A stretch of 64,000 nt of DNA from an uncultured Gammaproteobacteria bacterium. Lineage in GTDB: Bacteria; Pseudomonadota; Gammaproteobacteria; Pseudomonadales; Pseudohongiellaceae. Position 1 is the first letter of the stretch; every line of letters begins with the position of its first letter. Under the pieces are notes generated by a model, which saw nothing but the letters and a program-made list of their open reading frames with translations, did no database searches and was not told where the DNA came from. This document shows positions 38,304 through 47,047 of this stretch, one piece after another. The position numbers and the translations under genes are program-made. Where the stretch lies: assembly GCA_903837345.1 (NCBI GenBank), contig CAILUG010000009.1, positions 1-64,000 of the forward strand, written 5' to 3'.

Positions 38304-41058
38304 CGTGGCACCGCTGGTATTGGTGGATGGCTCGTCCTATCTGTATCGTGCCTATCACGCACTGCCGCCGCTGACCAACAGCAAGAAGCAGGCGACAGGC
38401 GCGATCAAAGGTGTAATCAGCATGATTCGCGCCCTGGCCAAACAGTATCCGCAAAGTCGCATGGCGGTGGTGTTTGATGCCAAAGGCAGAACCTTTCGTG
38501 ACGACATCTATCCGGAATACAAGGCCAATCGTCCGCCCATGCCGGACGATCTGCGAACCCAGATCGAGCCGATTCATCAAATCGTGAAGGCTATGGGCTT
38601 GCCGCTGCTGGTGGTCGACGGCGTTGAAGCTGACGATGTGATCGGCACTCTCGCACAGGCAGCATGGCAGCAAAAAACGCCGACAGTGATCTCCACCGGC
38701 GACAAGGACATGGCGCAACTGGTCAATGAACACGTGACGCTGCTTAATACCATGACCAACGAAAAGCTGGACCGTGACGGTGTCACCAACAAATTCGGCC
38801 TGCCGCCCGAGCGCATCATCGATTACCTCGCGTTGATGGGCGACAGCTCCGACAACATTCCCGGCGTGCCCGGTGTAGGCCCAAAAACTGCAGTGAAATG
38901 GCTGCAGGAATACGGTTCACTGGAAGCGCTGGTGGCGCAGGCCGGCAAGGTTGGCGGCAAGGTGGGAGAAAACCTGCGCAGTAATCTGGAAGTGCTGCGG
39001 CTTTCACATGAGCTCGCCACTATCAAGCTTGATGTTGCGCTCGGCTTCGGGCCGCAGGATCTGGTGCATCAGCCGGAAGACAAGGCAGCCTTGCTCGCGC
39101 TGTTCCGCGATCTTGAATTCAAGGGCTGGATCAAGGAGCTGGAAGATGCCGGTGCGAAATCCTGGGAAGCAACGGCACAAACAACCACTGGCGCTGCTGC
39201 AGTGCCTGCGGAACAACCTGCACAGACTGAGCAGTGGTTGGCTCCGGCATCAGAAGACTATCGCACCATCAACACGATGGAAGCCCTGAAGCAATTCGTG
39301 CAACAGCTTTCGACGCAAACCCGTCTTGCCATCGAGCTGATCACCGACGATGCACATTTCAAGCAGGCGCAAATCATCGGCATAGGGCTGTGCAACCACA
39401 ATGGGATCGCGATCTATCTGCCGCTTGCACACGATATGCTCGGTGCCGAAGCGCAGCTGCCGCTTGATGCTGTGCTTGCTGTGCTGAAGCCGGCGCTGGA
39501 AAACCAGGCACTGTTCAAGGTGGGACATGATCTCAAATACATTACACATGTATTGGGACGTCATGGTGTGCATCTGCATGGCCGGCGCTATGACACCATG
39601 TTGCAATCCTACGTGCTGGATTCCGTGGCACACAAACACACGCTTGAATTGTGCTGCGAACATTATCTGCAGGAAGTCGTGCCCGATGCTGAAAGTGTGC
39701 TCGGCAAGGGCCGCAACAAGCTTGGTGTTGCGCAACTCGACATTGCGAAAGCCACCCAATATGCCGCACGCCGCGCGGCACTGGTGTATCGGCTGCATCA
39801 TTACCTGACACAGCAATTGAATACCACCGGCAGGCTGGCCGAAGTTTATCGTTATTTCGAAATTGCGCTTATGCCTGTACTGGCGCGCATGGAAGATGCG
39901 GGCATCCGTGTCAACGTGTCAGTGCTCGCCACCCAGAGCCAGCAACTGGCAACAAGGCTGGTGGAGCTGGAACGCAAAGCTTTTGAACTTGCCGGCGAAG
40001 AATTCAATCTCGGCTCCCCGGCGCAATTGCAGAAAATATTTTTTGAAAAACTCGGCTATCCGGTGATTTCCAAAACCGAAAAAGGCCAACCATCCACCGC
40101 CGAGCCGGTGCTGCAGGAGCTGGCTGAAACCTATGAATTGCCAAAGGTGATTCTGGAGCAGCGCGGCCTCGCCAAACTCAAATCAACCTACACGGACAAG
40201 CTGCCACTCGACATCCAGCCCGATACCGGTCGCATCCACAGCACGTTTCAGCAAGCAATCGCAGCCACCGGCCGCTTGTCGTCAATGGAGCCGAATCTGC
40301 AGAACATTCCGATCCGCACCGAGGAAGGGCGCCGCATACGCCAGGCATTTATTGCAGATGCCGGCTCCGTATTGCTGGCGGCCGATTATTCACAAGTGGA
40401 ACTGCGCATCATGGCGCATCTGTCGAATGATCGTGGTCTGGTACACGCTTTTGCCGAAGGGCTGGATGTACATCGTGCCACCGCCGCAGAAATTTTCGGC
40501 TGCACGGTAGAGCAAGTGACAAACGACCAGCGCCGCAGCGCCAAGGCCATCAATTTCGGGCTGATCTATGGCATGTCTGCGTTCGGGCTGGCCGCCCAGC
40601 TGGGCATAGGTCGTCATGAAGCACAGGAATATGTGGAGCGCTATTTCCATCGATATCCCGGCGTGCGTGACTACATGGACAACACCCGCCTGCTGGCGGC
40701 AGAACAAGGCTATGTAGAAACCTTGTTCGGGCGCCGGCTCTATCTGCCGGACATCAAGGCCCGCAACCAGATGCTGCGCAAGGCGGCGGAACGTACTGCC
40801 ATCAACGCACCGATGCAGGGTACTGCCGCCGACATCATCAAGCAGGCCATGGTGGACATCGACCACTGGCTGGCAATAGCCGGCCTCAATGCCCGCATGG
40901 TGCTGCAGGTGCACGATGAGCTGGTGTTTGAGGTGGCTGAAGCCGACCTGCATTTGCTGATGGAAGGGGTCAGATTCCGCATGACCTCGGCGGCCTCACT
41001 GTCGGTGCCACTGGTGGTCGACATGGGCCATGGGCGCAATTGGGATGAAGCCCACTGA
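38296..41058 (+). CDS. polA: DNA polymerase I with a degenerate proofreading site
   Basis: Pol I fills gaps and removes RNA primers. The 920-residue protein has a complete 5' nuclease domain (residues 1-290; DGSSYLYRAYHAL, GDKDMAQLV, YLALMGDSSDNIPGVPGVG). The polymerase domain is also complete (DYSQVELRIMAHLS, RRSAKAINFGLIYGMSAFG, VHDELVFE). The 3'-5' exonuclease domain between them has lost its metal ligands. The DxE motif reads AIELIT (345-350), the next aspartate is isoleucine 416 (LKYI), and the last motif reads YAARRAAL (489-496). Proofreading is probably absent. The stop codon lies in the first copy of a 30-bp repeat. Confidence 0.96.
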   Translation: MTDVAPLVLVDGSSYLYRAYHALPPLTNSKKQATGAIKGVISMIRALAKQYPQSRMAVVFDAKGRTFRDDIYPEYKANRPPMPDDLRTQIEPIHQIVKAMGLPLLVVDGVEADDVIGTLAQAAWQQKTPTVISTGDKDMAQLVNEHVTLLNTMTNEKLDRDGVTNKFGLPPERIIDYLALMGDSSDNIPGVPGVGPKTAVKWLQEYGSLEALVAQAGKVGGKVGENLRSNLEVLRLSHELATIKLDVALGFGPQDLVHQPEDKAALLALFRDLEFKGWIKELEDAGAKSWEATAQTTTGAAAVPAEQPAQTEQWLAPASEDYRTINTMEALKQFVQQLSTQTRLAIELITDDAHFKQAQIIGIGLCNHNGIAIYLPLAHDMLGAEAQLPLDAVLAVLKPALENQALFKVGHDLKYITHVLGRHGVHLHGRRYDTMLQSYVLDSVAHKHTLELCCEHYLQEVVPDAESVLGKGRNKLGVAQLDIAKATQYAARRAALVYRLHHYLTQQLNTTGRLAEVYRYFEIALMPVLARMEDAGIRVNVSVLATQSQQLATRLVELERKAFELAGEEFNLGSPAQLQKIFFEKLGYPVISKTEKGQPSTAEPVLQELAETYELPKVILEQRGLAKLKSTYTDKLPLDIQPDTGRIHSTFQQAIAATGRLSSMEPNLQNIPIRTEEGRRIRQAFIADAGSVLLAADYSQVELRIMAHLSNDRGLVHAFAEGLDVHRATAAEIFGCTVEQVTNDQRRSAKAINFGLIYGMSAFGLAAQLGIGRHEAQEYVERYFHRYPGVRDYMDNTRLLAAEQGYVETLFGRRLYLPDIKARNQMLRKAAERTAINAPMQGTAADIIKQAMVDIDHWLAIAGLNARMVLQVHDELVFEVAEADLHLLMEGVRFRMTSAASLSVPLVVDMGHGRNWDEAH

Positions 41059-41177
41059 TGGAAATTGGTGTCAGAGTCACAATTCTGATGGAAATTGGTG
41101 TCAGAGTCACAATTCTTTCGCATGCAGTCATTTGTTAAAAACTTTGCACGAAGAAATGTGACTCTGACACCAATTTC
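41055..41177. repeat. Tandem and inverted repeat after polA
   Basis: A 30-bp unit containing GAAATTGGTGTCAGAGTCAC occurs twice in tandem (41055-41084 and 41085-41114). An inverted copy of its 20-bp core lies at 41158-41177, so the transcript could fold into a long hairpin. The first unit includes the polA stop codon. The motif resembles REP-type sequences linked to single-strand (Y1/RAYT) transposases; no transposase is nearby. Confidence 0.8.
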
Positions 41178-41198
41178 CCAAATACCCGCTAATTATGG

Positions 41199-41225
41199 GA
41201 ACTTTTCGTGTTACGGCCACTCAAA
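41199..41225 (+). promoter_or_regulatory. Candidate sigma-E/AlgU promoter
   Basis: GAACTT and TCAAA separated by exactly 16 bases match the extracytoplasmic sigma-E/AlgU consensus. It lies about 6 bases before the first stem of the candidate small RNA and 21 bp beyond the inverted repeat. Confidence 0.6.
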
Positions 41226-41230
41226 GGCAG

Positions 41231-41349
41231 TGCAGGCTGGTTTTCTCCCCGATTTTTCCAGACTGCAGTTTGAGATCACTCCTGACCATAACCAGCATCA
41301 GGAGCCAGTAAGCCCCGACTGTCTTCTCCTACGGTCGGGGCTTACTTCT
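41231..41349 (+). ncRNA. Candidate small RNA between polA and engB
   Basis: This is the position of Spot 42 in enterics and of ErsA in Pseudomonas. Downstream of the sigma-E-like promoter the RNA could fold into three hairpins. Stem one pairs 41231-41240 with 41258-41267 (TGCAGgCTGG/CCAGaCTGCA), around a single-stranded TTTTCTCCCCGATTTTT loop; the CUCCCC there could pair with ribosome sites. Stem two is CTCCTGA/TCAGGAG (41279-41304). Stem three is a perfect 12-bp hairpin at 41308-41345. The length of about 115-120 nt is normal for this class. No sequence identity to Spot 42 or ErsA is claimed. Confidence 0.55.
41308..41345. terminator. Strong hairpin, terminator between polA/sRNA and engB
   Basis: GTAAGCCCCGAC pairs perfectly with GTCGGGGCTTAC across a 14-base loop, followed by TTCTTTC. 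It can end the candidate small RNA and polA transcripts; on the other strand it lies 22 bp past the engB stop. The pyrimidine tail is not a pure T run, so efficiency is uncertain. Confidence 0.7.
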
Positions 41350-41366
41350 TTCAGGGGAACCGGTTT

Positions 41367-41996
41367 TTACTCGCCTGCGGCTGCTTCGGGGCCGGTCTCG
41401 CCCAACCATTCATTCAGACAGGTCTTGAGCTCATCCACCCCTTGTCCGTTCATGGACGAGAACAATTGCACACTCACCAGGGCAGCCTGATCCTTGAGTT
41501 CCTTGCGAACCTGCAGCAGCGTGCTTTTGGAGGCACCATAGGCCAGTTTGTCGGCCTTGGTCAGCAGGACACGCAGCGGGATTCCGGCTTTGATACACCA
41601 ACTGATCATCAAGGTGTCGCTGTCCATCAGCGGGTGGCGGATATCCATCAACATCACCAGCCCCTTGAGGGGTTCGCGTTCCTCCAGGTAGCGCACCAGC
41701 TGTTTCTGCCACTGTTGTTTCTGGCTGGAAGATACCTTGGCATAGCCGAAACCCGGCACATCGACCAGATAACGGCCAGGTACCAGCGTAAAGTAGTTGA
41801 GCAGCTGGGTGCGGCCCGGGGTTTTGCTGGTGCGGGCCAGCTTGTTCTGGTCGGTCAGGGCATTGATGGCGCTGGATTTGCCGGCATTGGAGCGGCCGAT
41901 AAAGGCCACTTCGGCCACGGAATCGGCTGGGCATAACTCAAGCTTGGGTGCGCTGATGAGGTAAGCTGCCTGGCGGTAGGGAATGGAAATAGGCAC
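41367..41996 (-). CDS. engB: Ribosome biogenesis GTP-binding protein EngB/YsxC
   Basis: EngB is an essential GTPase of large-subunit assembly. The protein has G1 FIGRSNAGKSSAINAL, the T-loop TSKTPGRTQLLNYF, G3 DVPGFGYA and G4 LTKADKL. The frame is open to 42107, but the family start (IPYRQAAYLISAPKLE) fits the GTG at 41996, giving 209 residues. A cysteine-free acidic tail ends the protein. Divergent from cytochrome c4. Confidence 0.92.
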   Translation of the reverse strand: MPISIPYRQAAYLISAPKLELCPADSVAEVAFIGRSNAGKSSAINALTDQNKLARTSKTPGRTQLLNYFTLVPGRYLVDVPGFGYAKVSSSQKQQWQKQLVRYLEEREPLKGLVMLMDIRHPLMDSDTLMISWCIKAGIPLRVLLTKADKLAYGASKSTLLQVRKELKDQAALVSVQLFSSMNGQGVDELKTCLNEWLGETGPEAAAGE

Positions 41997-42095
41997 TTCG
42001 GGGGGTCCTGGCGGGAAACTTGGGATGTATTGGGCTCCTAGAGTACAATGCGCCCGCTCAAAAGTACCCGTATTCCTCGCAAAGGCGCAATTATC

Positions 42096-42719
42096 GTGAC
42101 TATTCATAATTTGGTGAAAAGCGTTGTTTCTGCAGCCCTGCTCGCAGCCCTGTCTTCAACAGTCGTGCTGGCCCAGGGCAATGTCCAGGCAGGTCAGGAA
42201 AAAGCAGCCACTTGTGCTGCCTGTCATGGTGCTTCCGGCAATGACAGCGTGCTGCCCAATGTGCCCAAGCTTGGCGGCCAGGGCGAGCGCTACCTGGTGA
42301 AGCAATTACATGAAATCAAGGCCGATCTCCGCAAAGTCCCGTTGATGACCCCTATTGTCGCCAACCTGAGCGAACAGGATATGGCTGATTTGGCCGCGTA
42401 TTTCGCCAGTCTGCAGGCCCCGCGTGGCGCCGTGGAAAAAGCCAAACTGGAACTCGGACAGAAACTCTACCGTGCCGGCGATGCCAAACTGGGTGTGGCC
42501 GCCTGTTCTGCCTGTCATGCACCTGACGGCAAAGGCATTGCCTCAGCCGGGTTCCCTGCCCTCAGCGGCCAGGACACCCCCTATGTTGAGCTTCAGCTGA
42601 AATCCTTCCGTTCCGGCGACCGCAACAATGACCAGTCGGATGTGATGCGTATGGTGACAGCCCGCCTCAATGACAAGGAAATTGCGGCACTGGCTTCCTA
42701 TGTGGCCGGCTTGCACTAA
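42096..42719 (+). CDS. Di-haem cytochrome c4
   Basis: This is a periplasmic electron carrier, probably feeding the terminal oxidases. A signal peptide (about residues 1-26, ending VVLA) is followed by two class I cytochrome c domains: haem sites CAACHG and CSACHA, with methionine ligands in VPLMTPI and DVMRMV-type loops. The start is the GTG at 42096 (VTIHNLVKSV); an in-frame ATG at 42048 would extend the signal unnaturally. It lies between engB and dsbA as in Pseudomonas. Confidence 0.93.
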   Translation: MTIHNLVKSVVSAALLAALSSTVVLAQGNVQAGQEKAATCAACHGASGNDSVLPNVPKLGGQGERYLVKQLHEIKADLRKVPLMTPIVANLSEQDMADLAAYFASLQAPRGAVEKAKLELGQKLYRAGDAKLGVAACSACHAPDGKGIASAGFPALSGQDTPYVELQLKSFRSGDRNNDQSDVMRMVTARLNDKEIAALASYVAGLH

Positions 42720-42812
42720 GCTTCCCGACAGTTGTGGCATACTCGCGCGCCTGAAACTTTAGCCGGCCTACACGGTCTAGATAGTTACCTTGTCCATACA
42801 ATGGGAGAAACC

Positions 42813-43457
42813 ATGAAACACTTCATCCGACCCCTGTTATCGCTGGCGTTGCTGTTTGTGGCCGGCACTGCCATGGCGCAACCGGCGCTGTATGTTGAAG
42901 GGACTCACTATGAAACCATTGCCAAACCGGTCCGCACCGCTGACCCCAACAAGGTCGAAGTAACTGAAGTGTTCTGGTACGGCTGCCCGCACTGCTACGC
43001 GTTTGAGCCATTGCTGGAAAGCTGGGTAGCCAAGCTGCCTTCGGATGTACAGTTCGTCCGCAGCCCAGGCATGTGGAATGCCATGATGCAGACCCATGCA
43101 CAAATATTTTATACAGAACAGGCACTTGGCTCGTTTGATAAAACCCACAAACTGGTTTTCGATACCATCCAGCAGCAGCATAATTATCTGCAGACCAAAG
43201 AAGCTGTTCGGGATCTGTTTGTGACCAAAAACATCAGTCCCGCCGATTTTGACAAAGCCTGGGATTCATTCTCGGTAAAAACCGCCGTCAAACAGGCGGA
43301 AGCCAGAATGAAAGACTATGGTGTCAACGGAGTACCCAACATCATCGTTAATGGTAAGTACCGGGTGAGTAACAACGACGCAGTGACTTCGCATGCCCAG
43401 ATACTCCAGATCACCGACTACCTTATCGCGAAAGAGCGCGCCAGCCTCAAGCATTGA
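42813..43457 (+). CDS. dsbA: Thiol:disulfide interchange protein DsbA
   Basis: DsbA forms disulfides in exported proteins. The 214-residue protein has a signal peptide ending AMA. The active site is CPHC in VFWYGCPHCYAFEPLL, and the cis-proline loop is NGVPNIIVNGKY. The start is the ATG at 42813, after GGGAGAAA. A clear terminator follows. Its nearness to the secretion operons fits, since many type II substrates need disulfides, but they are separate transcription units. Confidence 0.96.
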   Translation: MKHFIRPLLSLALLFVAGTAMAQPALYVEGTHYETIAKPVRTADPNKVEVTEVFWYGCPHCYAFEPLLESWVAKLPSDVQFVRSPGMWNAMMQTHAQIFYTEQALGSFDKTHKLVFDTIQQQHNYLQTKEAVRDLFVTKNISPADFDKAWDSFSVKTAVKQAEARMKDYGVNGVPNIIVNGKYRVSNNDAVTSHAQILQITDYLIAKERASLKH

Positions 43458-43476
43458 GCCTGGGTTGCTTCTCCTG

Positions 43477-43508
43477 AACGCCCATCGCTTGCGCTTTGGG
43501 CGTTTTTT
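43477..43508 (+). terminator. Rho-independent terminator after dsbA
   Basis: AACGCCCA and TGGGCGTT form a perfect 8-bp stem with a 12-base loop, followed by a T run. Confidence 0.88.
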
Positions 43509-43609
43509 ATTGCCCGTAAACACGCAAAATCACAGATAATCTATTAAATTCCGCTGGTTACGAACGCTTTATAAAATTAGACTTAGAGTTTGCCTGATCC
43601 ATTCAGGCC

Positions 43610-44971
43610 ATGCTGGCCCTTACGCCGCTTCGACAAGGACTGCTCCTGGCCCAACCAATGAAGGCACTACGCGCAACATTGAGCAAGTACTCGCTCGCGG
43701 AATTGCTGTCTGCGGGTCGCCTGTTGCTGGCTGATTCTGTTCACCAGGGTGTGCTGACCACGCTCAGGTGCAGTCTGGTAGTGCAGGATGATTTGTTGAT
43801 CAACACCCAGAACGGGGAATCTCGCCAGATCACTATTGAAGCCGGCCAAAGCCGCGCAGTTGCGATCGCCCAGGCTGCCCGCCAGCTGGTGGGTTCCCGT
43901 GCAGAGCTGCACGGGATTTTGCTGTTGTTGCCACCCAGCGAGTTCATCAGTTCCCGTTTCCAGCTTTCACTCAAGGGCGAGAGCATGGTGCGATCAGCGA
44001 TTGCGCTGCAGGCCCACACACTGATCCCTGCCTATGATGATGAATTGTTGCTTGGCATCAATGCGCAGAGTTCCGAGGGTGTTGCGCTCTGGTACCCGGC
44101 GCGCACAGCCGAATCATTGTTTGTCGCATTCCAGGCGGAGCAACTGTTTCTGGCGGCGATAATGCCACGCACGCTGGCACTGCCGAATGCCGACCAACTG
44201 GACCAGGATCTGATATTGCAGGACGAAGATGCGAGTCATCTTGCCCAGCTGGAATTGCGCAAAGGAGTGGTGCGTTCGCTGCTGGTGATCACCCAGCATG
44301 ATCTGGAGCAGCCGCAGTTCAGCGAACAATGGCAAAACGAAACAGCCAAAGCTGCCCCGGCTCAACGCATCCGCTGCAACAGTCGCGAATTCTGGGACAG
44401 CAAGCGTTGCTGCATCGCTGCGCAGGAAAGTTACTGCTTCTTCCCCAAAGGCGCCGAACAGTACGGCAAGCAGCAGCTTCTGCTGAAACAGAAACGCTTC
44501 GCCACGATTGCTGCCGGGGTGTTGGCAGTGGCCTTGTGTCTGCCGTTTGTCGGCAACTGGGCACAGAGTGCGTGGCTGGGATCCCAGGTGAACAAGTTGC
44601 GGGATGCTTCGGTCGAGGCCCGCAAGAGCCAGTCAGCGGTTTATCAGATGGAAGATGAGTGGGGCGCCATTGCCAACTATCCACACCAGAACGTCTCGCA
44701 GGTTCTGCTCACACTCAATCAATCCATCAACAGCTCGCTCAGTACTTTTTCTCTCAACAAGGGCGTGGTGGATCTTAGCGGGGTTGCACAGGATCCGGCG
44801 CTGTTGATAGAGCAACTGGCCGAGCGCGAAGAGTTTCATGATGTGGGCCAGAGCCGCAGCAGTTCGGGTGCTGATGGCGGTGCCCGCGGTGCCCGCTTTG
44901 GCATCCGTCTCAATTTGAGCGGTGTCGATTTCAAAGGGTATGAAACCAGATACCCGGCGGTGAAACAGTGA
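43610..44971 (+). CDS. gspL: Type II secretion protein GspL
   Basis: GspL is the inner-membrane protein that anchors the GspE ATPase. The 453-residue product has a large cytoplasmic actin-like domain (residues 1-295). One span follows (FATIAAGVLAVALCLPFVGNW), then a periplasmic ferredoxin-like domain. Sequence conservation in this family is low, so the call rests on shape and its place directly before gspM and gspE. It opens the operon; a TATAAAAT element at about 43571 may be its -10. No gspC precedes it. Confidence 0.8.
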   Translation: MLALTPLRQGLLLAQPMKALRATLSKYSLAELLSAGRLLLADSVHQGVLTTLRCSLVVQDDLLINTQNGESRQITIEAGQSRAVAIAQAARQLVGSRAELHGILLLLPPSEFISSRFQLSLKGESMVRSAIALQAHTLIPAYDDELLLGINAQSSEGVALWYPARTAESLFVAFQAEQLFLAAIMPRTLALPNADQLDQDLILQDEDASHLAQLELRKGVVRSLLVITQHDLEQPQFSEQWQNETAKAAPAQRIRCNSREFWDSKRCCIAAQESYCFFPKGAEQYGKQQLLLKQKRFATIAAGVLAVALCLPFVGNWAQSAWLGSQVNKLRDASVEARKSQSAVYQMEDEWGAIANYPHQNVSQVLLTLNQSINSSLSTFSLNKGVVDLSGVAQDPALLIEQLAEREEFHDVGQSRSSSGADGGARGARFGIRLNLSGVDFKGYETRYPAVKQ

Positions 44972-44984
44972 CCGGAACCCTTCG

Positions 44985-45587
44985 ATGAAGCGCAGCGAAA
45001 AAAATTTGTTGATGCTGTTCGGAGCACTGTTTCTGCTGGTGTTGCTGGTGCGAGTGTTGCCGATGGCAGTCAATTATTACCGCAGCGGCCGCGAGGAAAT
45101 TGCGTTATTGAAAGAGCGGGAGGCGCGTTACCGCTCGCTGATCGTCGATACAGCGCAATGGCAGCAGCGTGAACAACTTAAGTCCGCAGAAGTCACTGAC
45201 ATGCAGACCTGGATCTTTCCGGGCTCTGATCCCAACCTGGTGAGCAGCAGTATCCAGCGCAGCCTGCGGCAGTTGATGGCTGAGAGCGGTGTGGAATTGC
45301 GTGAAGCCGGTGTAGCGCGTTACAGCTATGTGGGTAAATGGTTGATGGTGGAACAAGACATGAGTTTTGCGCTGAACCAGCCCGCCATATTGCCGTTTTT
45401 GCGGGCACTGGATGCCTCCCGGCCACGCCTGCAGATCAGCGCGATCAGTATTGCCCGCAATCGCAAGCAATTCACCGGCAGCCTGACAGTGGTGGGCTTC
45501 GCCCGCACGGCCAAGGGTGAAGCGGGTGCCAAGGTGGCACTGCCAGGTGCTTCCACAAGTGTCCCGGGCACAGGCAGGCAACGATGA
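44985..45587 (+). CDS. gspM: Type II secretion protein GspM
   Basis: GspM is a small bitopic protein that pairs with GspL. The 200-residue product has a short cytoplasmic start (MKRSEK) and a span (NLLMLFGALFLLVLLVRVLPM). A coiled stretch follows, and then a periplasmic domain. It begins 13 bp after gspL and overlaps gspE by ATGA. Confidence 0.82.
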   Translation: MKRSEKNLLMLFGALFLLVLLVRVLPMAVNYYRSGREEIALLKEREARYRSLIVDTAQWQQREQLKSAEVTDMQTWIFPGSDPNLVSSSIQRSLRQLMAESGVELREAGVARYSYVGKWLMVEQDMSFALNQPAILPFLRALDASRPRLQISAISIARNRKQFTGSLTVVGFARTAKGEAGAKVALPGASTSVPGTGRQR

Positions 45588-47047
45588 CACTGACCCCCAT
45601 TTCACTTTCCTTGCCGGTATTCAGCCAGTTGCTGGAGCCGGCCGGCATTGCCCCGGCGCAGGATTTCAGCGAGAGCGGCCAACTGGTTTACACGCAGCTG
45701 CCTTCCATCGAATTGCGCAGCAAGGTGCGCTTCATTGTCGGCGATGCGGTGGTGTTCAAGAGCGGCACTGCTGAAGAGGTGGCAAGACTGATTCGCCACT
45801 GGCGCGCCTATCTGTCGCCGCAGATTGCCGACGGCGATGAGCAGTTCAGCGGTTTCAGTGAAGTCGATGACTTTTCCGACATGGATTCGGAGGCGCCGAT
45901 CATAAGGCTCGTCAACCACTTGTTCGCGCGCGCGTTGGACCTGAATGCCAGCGACATTCACTTTGAGCCCAATGAAAACTATCTGGAAGTGCGCTGCCGC
46001 GTTGACGGCATCATGACCCGCATCGAACGCCTGCCGGTGAAAATCCAGTCGGCGGTGGCTTCGCGGCTGAAACTGATGGCGCGACTCGACATCGGCGAGA
46101 AGCGTCTGCCGCAAGACGGCCGCATTGATTACAAGATCGGCAGCCGCGATCTCGACATGCGTGTTTCCACGCTGCCGGGCGTGCTCGGTGAATCCATCGT
46201 GTTGCGTATCCTGGATCGCCGCGATCTGTCGATAGAGCTGGCCGCGCTCGGCATGCCGGAGGCGGTGCTGCACAATTATTCGAAGGTGATCACGCAGCCG
46301 CACGGGCTCATTCTGATTACCGGCCCCACCGGCAGCGGCAAAACCACCACGCTCTACGGCACGCTCGAGAAAATCAACAGCGTGAAACACAAAATCGTCA
46401 CCGTGGAAGATCCGGTTGAATACCAGCTGGCCGGCATTACCCAGATCCAGGTCAACCCCAACATCGGGCTCAGTTTTGCTACCGGCCTGCGTTCCATCGT
46501 GCGGCAGGATCCTGACATCCTGATGATCGGCGAGATTCGCGACCACGAGACTGCCGAGATTGCGATTGAATCCGCACTCACCGGCCATCTGGTGTTTTCC
46601 ACGTTGCACACCAACGATGCGGCCGGTGCGGTGACGCGGCTGCAGGATATGGGAGTGGAAAGTTATCTGATCAGTTCCAGTCTGCTGGCAATACAAGCGC
46701 AAAGGCTGGTGCGGCGCGTGTGCGTGCATTGCAACTCGGCAGCACCGATGACTGAAGATGAAGCGCAAGTGCTGGAAGTGAAGGCGCAGGATTTTCCGCG
46801 CCTCGTGCGTGGCAGCGGCTGTGAACGCTGCGGCGGCACCGGTTATCGCGGCCGTATCGGCTTGTATGAACTGATGATGATCAGCGACGACATCCGCCAT
46901 CTGATCACCAGTGGTGCTGATGCCAACGTGATCCGCAAGCAGGCGCAGGCTGAAGGCATGCAAACCCTGCGCGAAGATGCACTCGACAAACTGCGGCAAG
47001 GCATGACAACGCCGGAAGAAGTGGTGCGGGTGACAAGGGCGATATGA
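45584..47047 (+). CDS. gspE: Type II secretion ATPase GspE
   Basis: GspE powers pseudopilus assembly at the cytoplasmic face. The 487-residue protein has the N-terminal GspL-binding part and the Asp-box and Walker A LITGPTGSGKTTTLYGTL near residue 245. It also has Walker B DPDILMIGEIRDHETA and the four-cysteine zinc site CVHC...CERC near residues 380-420. Its ends overlap gspM and gspF by 4 bp each. Confidence 0.95.
   Translation: MTLTPISLSLPVFSQLLEPAGIAPAQDFSESGQLVYTQLPSIELRSKVRFIVGDAVVFKSGTAEEVARLIRHWRAYLSPQIADGDEQFSGFSEVDDFSDMDSEAPIIRLVNHLFARALDLNASDIHFEPNENYLEVRCRVDGIMTRIERLPVKIQSAVASRLKLMARLDIGEKRLPQDGRIDYKIGSRDLDMRVSTLPGVLGESIVLRILDRRDLSIELAALGMPEAVLHNYSKVITQPHGLILITGPTGSGKTTTLYGTLEKINSVKHKIVTVEDPVEYQLAGITQIQVNPNIGLSFATGLRSIVRQDPDILMIGEIRDHETAEIAIESALTGHLVFSTLHTNDAAGAVTRLQDMGVESYLISSSLLAIQAQRLVRRVCVHCNSAAPMTEDEAQVLEVKAQDFPRLVRGSGCERCGGTGYRGRIGLYELMMISDDIRHLITSGADANVIRKQAQAEGMQTLREDALDKLRQGMTTPEEVVRVTRAI

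Noticed and set aside
42048-42095. Upstream ATG for cytochrome c4
   Set aside because: It would place 16 charged residues before a normal signal peptide; the GTG at 42096 gives the expected start.
45602-46999. Long open frame (465 codons) on the minus strand
   Set aside because: It lies fully opposite gspE, whose motifs are complete; the antisense protein has no recognisable domain. It is a by-product of GC-rich codon use.
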